Assembly: GCA_900549825.1 (NCBI GenBank)
Contig: URQB01000028.1
Coordinates: 1-17,914, forward strand
Length of the DNA stretch: 17,914 nt
DNA from: an uncultured Oscillospiraceae bacterium
GTDB taxonomy: Bacteria; Bacillota; Clostridia; Oscillospirales; Acutalibacteraceae
Reading direction: 5' to 3'
Position numbers and translations under genes: made by a program. Below, piece by piece: positions 11,765 through 17,914 of this stretch. Under the pieces are notes generated by a model. It had not been told where the DNA came from, made no database searches, and saw nothing but the letters and a program-made list of their open reading frames with translations. Each line of letters starts with the position of its first letter. Position 1 is the first letter of the stretch.

Positions 11765-14700
11765 TATGCCACGCCGGAGGCAAAGATCTTCTGATCCTTC
11801 TCGCCGGGCACATTTTTATAGAGGTTTTCACCCCTGCGCTCGATGTGCGCCATCTTGCCGAACACGCGGCCATCCGGGCTGGTGATACCCTCGATCGCGC
11901 AGACGGAGCCGTTCGGGTTGAAGCGAATGTCGCCCGTCGGCTTGCCTTCGAGATCGACATACTGGGTGGCAACCTGACCATTCTCAATCAGGCGGCGGAG
12001 CGTTTCACCATCCGCCACAAAGCGGCCTTCGCCGTGGGAAACGGGAGTGGCAAACACTTCGCCCGCCTGTGTGCCTGCAAGCCAGGGAGATTTCACGCTT
12101 GCCACGCGCGTATAGACCATGCAGGAGGCGTGGCGGCCGATGTTGTTGAAGGTCAGCGTTGGGTCTGTCTCCTTCGTATCCGTAATTTTGCCGTAGGGGA
12201 CGAGGCCCGTTTTGATCAATGCCTGGAAGCCATTGCAGATGCCGAGCATCAGGCCGTCGCGGTTTTCTAGCAGGTCGGTGACCGCGTCGCGGATGCGGGG
12301 GCTGCGCAGGGTGGTGGCGATGAATTTGCCGGAGCCGTCCGGCTCATCGCCGCCGCTGAAGCCGCCGGGCAGCATGACGATCTGCGCTTGGCGGATGAGG
12401 TTTGCAAAAGCTTCAATGGATTCATCAGTTGCCTGCGGCGTGAGATTCCGGATGACGATAATATCAGCCTGCGCTCCCTCGCGTTCAAAGGCGCGCGCCG
12501 TATCGTATTCACAGTTGGTTCCGGGGAAGACCGGGATGACCACGCGGGGCTTCGCCGCTTTCAGGGCGGGCGCACTGGTATTGCGCTGCGTATAGAGCGG
12601 AATTTCCGGCTGCATGGAGGGCTCCTCCGCCTTGGTCGGGAAGACGGGCTCGAGGGTGCTTGTCCAGGCCTCGATGAGCGTGTCGACCGGAATCGTTTCC
12701 CCATCGAGGACGAACTGCCCATCGTCCGCCGTTGTGCCGAGCTCCGTATACTGGAAGCCGTCGAGGGAAACGCCGCCTGCAAGCTCTGCGACGATCGAGG
12801 CGCACTCCGGCGCAAACAGGGTTTCGGCCGTCAGGCTCTCCGCGAAGCGGAAACCCATTTTATCGCCGAAGGCCATGCGGCACACGTTGGCCGCCGCGCC
12901 CCCCTCGCGCACCACGCTCGCGGCGAGGATGCGCCCGTCGGACACCATCTCAGAGATGCGGTTGAGGAAGGTTGTTGCCTTGTCCCAATCGGGCAGGAGG
13001 GTTTCGCTATCCACCGGCAGGTGCAGCAATACCACACGGGAGCCGCTCTTTTTAAAGATGGAGGAGACCGTCTTGCTCGCCTTTGTCGCCGTGACGGCGA
13101 AACATACGAGCGTGGGCGGGACGTCGAGCTCGTTGAAGGAGCCGGACATGCTGTCCTTGCCGCCGATGGCGGGGACGTTGAAGTGAAGCTGCGCGGTCAG
13201 TGCGCCGAGCAGGGCAGCCGCGGGCTTGCCCCAGCGCTCGGGCTTGTCGTGCAGCCGCTCGAAATACTCCTGCATGGTAAGCCGTGCCGTGAAGGGCTTT
13301 GCGCCGATGGCGGCGAGCTTTGCAAGGGATTCCGTGACGGCATAGGCCGCGCCGTGGAACGGGCTCCAGCGGCTCAACGCCGGGATGAAGCCATAGCTCA
13401 TCGCGGTGGCGGTGTCCGTCTCGCCCTCAAGCACCGGGATGCGCGCGCACATCGCGTCCTCAGGCGTGAGCTGGTATTTGCCCGCATAGGGCATGAGCAC
13501 CGTGCCCGCGCCGATGGAGGAATCGAAGCGCTCCACCAAGCCCTTCTGCGAGCAGACGGGCAGGCGGGCAAGGTTGTCCCGCAGCGCCTGAGGCTTCGTC
13601 TTCCCGGCGAGCTCGGCCGGAACGGCGGCGCGGTCATTCTTTTTCGGGTCGACCGCGGTGATCTTTGCCTGCGCGTGCTGGGTGACGCCATTGGTATTGA
13701 GGAATGCACGGCTCAGGGAGACGATCTTGTCGCCGCGCCATTTCATGGTCAAATAGGGCTCATCTTTGACGACGGCCACCGGCGTTGCCTCCAGGTTTTC
13801 CTCTGCAGCGAGCGCAGAGAACGCTTCCACATCCTCCGCCGCAAGCACGACCGCCATGCGCTCCTGCGATTCAGAGATGGCGAGCTCTGTGCCGTCAAGG
13901 CCGTCGTATTTCTTCGGGACGGCATCGAGGTTAATATCAAGCCCGTCCGCCAGTTCGCCAATGGCAACGCATACGCCGCCCGCGCCGAAATCGTTGCAGC
14001 GCTTGATCATGCGCGCTGCGTCATGGTTGCGGAACAGGCGCTGGAGCTTGCGCTCGGTGGGCGGGTTGCCTTTCTGGACCTCCGCGCCGCAGGTCTCGAT
14101 GGAGGAGGTATCGTGCGCCTTGGAGGAGCCGGTGGCGCCGCCGCAGCCGTCGCGGCCCGTGCGGCCGCCGAGCAGGACGATCACGTCGCCCGCCTTGGGG
14201 CGCTCGCGGCGGACATTTTCCTTCGGGGAGGCGCCGATGACCGCACCGATTTCCATGCGCTTGGCAGTGTAGCCCTCGTCATATAATTCTACCACCTGCC
14301 CGGTGGACAGGCCGATCTGGTTGCCATAGGAGGAATAGCCCTGTGCCGCGCCGACGGTGATTTTCTTCTGCGGGAGCTTGCCCGGGAGGGTATCCTCAAA
14401 CGGGGTCAGCGGGTTGCCGCTGCCGGTGATGCGCATGGCCTGATAGACATAGGCGCGCCCGGAGAGCGGATCGCGGATCGCGCCGCCCAGGCAGGTGGCA
14501 GCGCCGCCAAAGGGCTCGATCTCTGTGGGGTGGTTATGCGTTTCGTTTTTAAACTGGACGAGCCAGGTTTCCGGCTTCCCGTCGATCTCCACAGGCACCT
14601 CGATGGAGCAGGCATTGATCTCCTCGCTCTCGTCAAGATCCGGGACGAGGCCGCGCTTTTTGAGCACCTTGGTGCCGATCGTCGCCATATCCATGAGGGT

Positions 14701-15513
14701 CATGTCCTTCTTGCGCTCCTGATAGACCTCGGTGCGGGCGACGACATATTCGAGCCATGCAGATTCAATGGCGCGTGCGAGCGGGCCTTTTTCAATATCC
14801 ACAGTGTCCAGCTGTGTCAAAAATGTGGTGTGGCGGCAGTGGTCGGACCAATACGTATCGATAACTTTTAATTCTGTTACGGCCGGGTCGCGCTTTTCCG
14901 TATCGCGGAAATAATTGCGGCAGAAAACAAGATCGGCAACACTCATCGCAAAGCCCATCTTCGCGTGGTACTGTGCGATCTCCTCATGCGTCCATGCAGT
15001 AAAGCCGGCCACCCGCTCGATATCGGCGGGCCTGTCCGCGTGGAGCCTGAGGCTCTCCGGCAGGTCCATGGAAGCCTCGCGCGATTCCACGGGGTTGATC
15101 AGGTAATTTTTGATCTCCTCAAACTGCTTGTCCGTCAGCGTTCCTTTGAGCGCGATGACACGCGCGGAGAGGACGCTGGGCTGCTCCCCCTGGGTGAGCA
15201 GAGCGATACACTGCGCGGCGGAGTCGGCGCGCTGGTCGTACTGGCCGGGGAGATATTCCGTGGCGAAAACGCGCCAGCCGGGCTCGACGCAGAGCTCTGC
15301 GGATGCAGTATCCACATTCGGCTCAGAGAGGATGGTACGGGAAGCGCGGTCGAAATCAGCCTCGCTGAGCCCTTCCAGATCGTAGCGGTTGATCACGCGG
15401 ACCGCCTCGAGCGCGGTAATCCCGAGATTCTCGCGCAGGTCGGCCAGCATGTGGCGCGCTTCCACATCGAAGCCGGGCCGCTTTTCCACAAAAAGACGTT
15501 TTACGCTGGACAT
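11755..15513 (-). CDS. purL: Phosphoribosylformylglycinamidine (FGAM) synthase, single-chain
   Basis: 1252 aa, the long clostridial form that joins synthetase and glutaminase. It converts FGAR, glutamine and ATP to FGAM in step four of purine synthesis. An N-terminal PurS-like region is followed by the synthetase half with IDTYWSDHCRHTTF (about 220), FKNETHNHPTEIEPFGGAA (about 322-341), GCGGATGSSKAHDTSSIE and NDFGAGGVCVAIGELADG. A second AIRS-like half has AIGGKDSMSGSFNELDVPPT. The C-terminal class I glutaminase domain starts near VVIPVFPGTNCEYDTARAF and has Cys1093 in MLGICNGFQ, SHGEGRF (His1160), and His1223 and Glu1225 in MAHIERR. All catalytic residues are present. ATG 15513 is chosen because GAAGGAG lies 8 bp upstream; an upstream TTG at 15519 would be too close to it. 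No other purine gene is in the window, so purL heads its own transcript with the mutase-like gene and metY. Confidence 0.96.
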   Translation of the reverse strand: MSSVKRLFVEKRPGFDVEARHMLADLRENLGITALEAVRVINRYDLEGLSEADFDRASRTILSEPNVDTASAELCVEPGWRVFATEYLPGQYDQRADSAAQCIALLTQGEQPSVLSARVIALKGTLTDKQFEEIKNYLINPVESREASMDLPESLRLHADRPADIERVAGFTAWTHEEIAQYHAKMGFAMSVADLVFCRNYFRDTEKRDPAVTELKVIDTYWSDHCRHTTFLTQLDTVDIEKGPLARAIESAWLEYVVARTEVYQERKKDMTLMDMATIGTKVLKKRGLVPDLDESEEINACSIEVPVEIDGKPETWLVQFKNETHNHPTEIEPFGGAATCLGGAIRDPLSGRAYVYQAMRITGSGNPLTPFEDTLPGKLPQKKITVGAAQGYSSYGNQIGLSTGQVVELYDEGYTAKRMEIGAVIGASPKENVRRERPKAGDVIVLLGGRTGRDGCGGATGSSKAHDTSSIETCGAEVQKGNPPTERKLQRLFRNHDAARMIKRCNDFGAGGVCVAIGELADGLDINLDAVPKKYDGLDGTELAISESQERMAVVLAAEDVEAFSALAAEENLEATPVAVVKDEPYLTMKWRGDKIVSLSRAFLNTNGVTQHAQAKITAVDPKKNDRAAVPAELAGKTKPQALRDNLARLPVCSQKGLVERFDSSIGAGTVLMPYAGKYQLTPEDAMCARIPVLEGETDTATAMSYGFIPALSRWSPFHGAAYAVTESLAKLAAIGAKPFTARLTMQEYFERLHDKPERWGKPAAALLGALTAQLHFNVPAIGGKDSMSGSFNELDVPPTLVCFAVTATKASKTVSSIFKKSGSRVVLLHLPVDSETLLPDWDKATTFLNRISEMVSDGRILAASVVREGGAAANVCRMAFGDKMGFRFAESLTAETLFAPECASIVAELAGGVSLDGFQYTELGTTADDGQFVLDGETIPVDTLIEAWTSTLEPVFPTKAEEPSMQPEIPLYTQRNTSAPALKAAKPRVVIPVFPGTNCEYDTARAFEREGAQADIIVIRNLTPQATDESIEAFANLIRQAQIVMLPGGFSGGDEPDGSGKFIATTLRSPRIRDAVTDLLENRDGLMLGICNGFQALIKTGLVPYGKITDTKETDPTLTFNNIGRHASCMVYTRVASVKSPWLAGTQAGEVFATPVSHGEGRFVADGETLRRLIENGQVATQYVDLEGKPTGDIRFNPNGSVCAIEGITSPDGRVFGKMAHIERRGENLYKNVPGEKDQKIFASGVAYFR

Positions 15514-15543
15514 TGGCAAAACTCCTTCTCCCTAAATCATTCA

Positions 15544-15566
15544 GATATCCAAGTTTGACGGATATC
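15544..15566. promoter_or_regulatory. Inverted repeat in the purL leader
   Basis: GATATCC (15544-15550) and GGATATC (15560-15566) are a perfect 7-bp inverted repeat with a 9-bp spacer, about 30 bp before the purL start codon. It does not match the Firmicute PurBox. It could be an operator or a leader hairpin close to the ribosome binding site. The minus-strand -10/-35 of purL could not be assigned with confidence in the AT-rich stretch 15566-15610. Confidence 0.35.
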
Positions 15567-15775
15567 GATACTTATTTTTATCTTACCATATCGGGGAAAA
15601 ATAAAAAAGGGCAAAATGTGCTCAGTGGGGAAGCGGGGAGCAAAAAATTTTGTGGATAGCGCAAAAGCGGTACGCGGAAATAGAACGGTTGGGGATCAGA
15701 GAGGAAAAGCATGCGCATGAAAATGGAAAATGCCGTTCATACTAGAGAAAACGGCGATTCTAAAGGAGGAGACGT

Positions 15776-16597
15776 ATGCACGAGGCCATGACAAAGATAG
15801 AAGCGCGTGCACTTCTGGTGGGGCATAACGGCGCAGCGAACGCCCTGTGGCTGCTTTCCGGGCTGATCCTATTTCTGCCCGGGTCCCTGGCGCCTCTGGC
15901 ACGGCGTCTGCTTGCGCTGCCTCAGCTACAGACGGCGTTTCCCGGCGGAAAGGGAAACGCGCTCGCTCTGATATTTGTGCTGTCCCTCGTCGCGCTTGTT
16001 TCCTCCGTGCTGCTCTGTGCGCCGCTGAAGGCGGGGCGGATGGCGTGGTTTTGGCGGCAGAGCGGGAGAAGGGGCAAGCATAACGGCGCGGGCGCCCTGT
16101 TCTCCGCATTTCGGCCCGCGCGCCGGGCCATGCGGGCCGGGGGGCTGTGGCTCGCCCTGTTGATCCGGAAGCTGGGCTGGGCGCTTCTTTTCTGCGGACC
16201 GGGGGTTATCTTGCTTGGCGTCGCATGGTATAAGCTGGTTCATGGGAGCGAGGCGATTCTGTTTTTGATCCCCTGTGCGGCGGGAGCTGTCTTTTTGATA
16301 GCGGGGCTTCTGTTCTATCTGCTTGTGACGCGCCGGTATCTGCTGGCTTACTACCTGTTTGATGAGTCCGGTAAGGCTACGGCCTCAGCGGCGATCCGGG
16401 AAAGCGCGCGGGTGATGGACGGCCAGATGGGGCGGGCAGCCGCCTTTGCGCTGAGCTTTGCACCGTGGATTTTATCCTGTGTTTTCCTGTTCCCTGTTTT
16501 TTATGTTTACCCGTATTATCAGCAGTCGCGCGCTGTATTTGCCCGTCAGGCGCTGAATCTCGCGCCGCGTAGCATTGCACGGGATGCTGAAATCTAG
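15776..16597 (+). CDS. Polytopic membrane protein, DUF975-like
   Basis: 273 aa with about five or six hydrophobic segments (near 20-48, 62-84, 125-152, 160-187, 220-248). The part from about 187 to 252 (RRYLLAYYLFDE, then ASAAIRESARVMDG, FAPW and FYVYPYYQQSRAVF) follows the pattern of the DUF975 family, where an A..ES..LM.G segment precedes an F..W segment and a final YPY..... membrane end. It therefore looks like a divergent relative of the next gene, though more distant and perhaps a different family. Function is unknown. ATG 15776 has a strong AAAGGAGGAG site. It is 186 bp from the next gene, which has its own promoter. Upstream, divergent from purL, no clear -35 is seen. Confidence 0.7.
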   Translation: MHEAMTKIEARALLVGHNGAANALWLLSGLILFLPGSLAPLARRLLALPQLQTAFPGGKGNALALIFVLSLVALVSSVLLCAPLKAGRMAWFWRQSGRRGKHNGAGALFSAFRPARRAMRAGGLWLALLIRKLGWALLFCGPGVILLGVAWYKLVHGSEAILFLIPCAAGAVFLIAGLLFYLLVTRRYLLAYYLFDESGKATASAAIRESARVMDGQMGRAAAFALSFAPWILSCVFLFPVFYVYPYYQQSRAVFARQALNLAPRSIARDAEI

Positions 16598-16711
16598 CTG
16601 AATCCATGTATTTTGATTGATGCGAGTGCTATTTTTGGATAGTTTGACAGAAATTTTTGCTCGAATTTCGCAATTTGTTTACAGTTCGTCAACTTTTCTC
16701 TGCAAAAATGA

Positions 16712-16720
16712 TGCTATACT
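16712..16720 (+). promoter_or_regulatory. Extended -10 promoter of the second membrane protein
   Basis: TGCTATACT is an extended -10 element, with only a weak -35 in the T-rich stretch before it. It puts the transcript start near 16727, which lies after an in-frame GTG at 16724 and so supports the TTG at 16784 as the true start codon. Confidence 0.5.
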
Positions 16721-16783
16721 CTCGTGTGTAAGGATAGAATATCGTGCGTTATGCACGCAGATTTTCACACGGGAGGGTTCCCT

Positions 16784-17662
16784 TTGGTACTGAACCGTAA
16801 GGCCGTCAAGGCCAACGCCCGGCAGTTCATTGCAAACGGCCAATGGGTGCATCTGTTTTTAGCCGGCATCATCATCGAGGCCGTCAACTATATTAATTTC
16901 GGCACTTCTCTGTATGTCCAGCTGCGCAACACGTTCAATGCGATCTATCAGACGCAGTTTATCAACGTATCGTGGAATATGATGTCGCTGATCACGCTGC
17001 TGCTGCTCCCGTTGGAGGTTTCGATCGCAGGGTATTATCTGGGCTGTCTGCGCGGGAAAGGGCCGGGCTTCGGCAGTTTATACGAGGAGGCCGCCGCGCA
17101 TTACGGACGCTATTTCAGCACGATGCTGCTGCGCAGGATTTATACGGTGCTGTGGACGATGCTCTTCATCATTCCCGGAATCATCAAATCGCTTTCCTAT
17201 TCCATGGCGGCATTTATCCAGCATGACAATCCGTCGCTCACCGCTTCCCAGGCGATCGGCCTGAGCAAACGGATCACAAAGGGCTATAAGGGTAGCCTTT
17301 TTCTGATGGAGCTGAGCTTTGTGGGGTGGTACCTGCTGGGAGCAATTACATTTGGTATTGCCTATCTGTATGTGCATCCCTATCTCTATACCACGCAGGC
17401 TATGTACTATGAGCTGCTGCGCCAGAACGCGCTCGATCGCGGGATCGCCTCTCCCTGGGAATTCGGTATTGTGCCGGAGAATACCTTTTCCCCTTACGGC
17501 AACGCGGAAAACCAGCCGCCGTATTGGAGAGAAGCCCGCCAGAGCTGGAATACGGACACCGGCTGGCATCAAAATTCTTATGGCTCCGGCTGGAACGGCA
17601 ACTCCTCCGATTCACCGGAAGGCTGGAATGAGGAAGGGAATCATTGGCAGACGGACCGATAG
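16784..17662 (+). CDS. DUF975 family integral membrane protein
   Basis: 292 aa. The N-terminus LNRKAVKANARQF is the typical opening of DUF975 proteins, followed by about five membrane segments (near 22-40, 62-82, 118-140, 180-205, 208-222). LLRRIYTVLWTMLFIIPGII, SYSMAAFIQHDNPSLTASQAI and LSKRITKGYKGSLFLMELSFV form the family core, ending in YVHPYLYTTQAMYYELLR. After about residue 225 the tail is hydrophilic and rich in W, N, G and S, presumably disordered. The family has no settled function. I take TTG 16784 as the start because GGGAGGG lies 6 bp before it and the promoter -10 lies at 16715-16720; the upstream GTG at 16724 would precede the transcript start. A hairpin follows at 17679. Confidence 0.88.
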   Translation: MVLNRKAVKANARQFIANGQWVHLFLAGIIIEAVNYINFGTSLYVQLRNTFNAIYQTQFINVSWNMMSLITLLLLPLEVSIAGYYLGCLRGKGPGFGSLYEEAAAHYGRYFSTMLLRRIYTVLWTMLFIIPGIIKSLSYSMAAFIQHDNPSLTASQAIGLSKRITKGYKGSLFLMELSFVGWYLLGAITFGIAYLYVHPYLYTTQAMYYELLRQNALDRGIASPWEFGIVPENTFSPYGNAENQPPYWREARQSWNTDTGWHQNSYGSGWNGNSSDSPEGWNEEGNHWQTDR

Positions 17663-17678
17663 CAGAAAAGCCGAACAA

Positions 17679-17708
17679 GAAGCGGATTCCGCAGGAGGAA
17701 TCCGCTTC
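17679..17708. terminator. Hairpin after the DUF975 gene, poor T tail
   Basis: A perfect 12-bp stem, GAAGCGGATTCC (17679-17690) with GGAATCCGCTTC (17697-17708), has a 6-nt loop and lies 17 bp after the stop codon. Neither side has a proper T tract (CAGCCTATTG on the plus strand, TTGTTCGGCTTTT on the minus strand), so it may stabilise the mRNA end more than terminate. Confidence 0.55.
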
Positions 17709-17914
17709 AGCCTATTGCAAAAGCAAGCAACGTTCGCCAAAAAGCACAAAGGCTGTGAATGGCTCATGCAAAGCGGAATTTTGTTGAGGCCTGAAAACGA
17801 CCCTGGTCCTCCCTTTCGTATCCAAGGGGATCGAAGCGGAGGCCTTCCATTTGCCTTGCTTGCGCTTATGCCGCGCGGGCCGTTCCTTTTCCAACAAGGG
17901 AAAAGGAACGGCCC
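17709..17914. other. Right-end noncoding stretch ending in a long hairpin
   Basis: No supported gene. The last 38 bp (17877-17914) form a perfect 16-bp stem, GGGCCGTTCCTTTTCC with GGAAAAGGAACGGCCC, around a 6-nt loop. Any T tail on the plus strand would lie beyond the window, so it could be a terminator. A minus-strand open frame (17712-17897) would start inside this hairpin and has no ribosome binding site. Confidence 0.5.

Noticed and set aside
12388..14286. 632-codon plus-strand open frame
   Set aside because: It lies wholly antisense to purL, whose motifs are unambiguous. Its translation is Arg/Gly/Ala-rich without family features, as expected for an opposite-strand shadow in GC-rich DNA.
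15514..15775. Purine riboswitch before purL
   Set aside because: No conserved purine aptamer loops or a following terminator stem could be found in the leader; only a 7-bp inverted repeat is present.

Overview
This window looks like chromosomal DNA of a moderately high-GC, endospore-forming member of the class Clostridia. The grounds are three sporulation-type proteins side by side (YlbJ, YqfC, YqfD), a PdaB-like polysaccharide deacetylase, the very long single-chain FGAM synthase typical of Clostridia, an EFR1-type flavodoxin/ferredoxin protein, DUF975 membrane proteins, and many short-loop intrinsic terminators. The genus cannot be fixed from the sequence. No rRNA, tRNA, CRISPR array, transposase or phage gene was seen.

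Layout. 1-1029 has no intact gene. It may hold a decayed plus-strand gene that ends at a strong orphan terminator (820-860), and then the terminator of the next gene. 1030-2160 (minus) is a ROK-family regulator without the usual ROK zinc site. Its promoter carries a palindrome in the spacer, and a second copy lies closer to the divergent membrane-anchored polysaccharide deacetylase (2484-3278, plus). 3390-3695 (minus) is the C-terminal stub of a SAM-dependent methyltransferase, abutting a small cysteine-rich protein (3696-3914). Next come ylbJ (4016-5083, minus) and, divergently, yqfC-yqfD (5165-6722, plus), which form a sporulation cluster.

6723-7487 is a long AT-rich intergenic region with a terminator, two promoters and several DnaA-box-like sequences. 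It leads into a translationally coupled pair: an EFR1-type flavodoxin/2[4Fe-4S] protein and a membrane-anchored amidase_2 peptidoglycan hydrolase (7488-8971). A bidirectional terminator separates these from a minus-strand run read in the order purL, phosphoglycerate-mutase-like/proposed homoserine kinase, metY (15513 down to 9137). The right end carries two plus-strand membrane proteins of DUF975 type (15776-17662) and two strong hairpins.

How the genes may work together: ylbJ, yqfC, yqfD and perhaps the deacetylase serve spore formation. The deacetylase and the amidase act on the cell wall. metY and the neighbouring mutase-family protein plausibly sit at the homoserine branch point for methionine and threonine. 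No obviously new multi-gene system is present. The least explained structure is a pair of homologous arrays of five 7-bp units, placed at the 3' ends of ylbJ and purL. A 12-bp inverted repeat related to them also brackets the small cysteine-rich gene.
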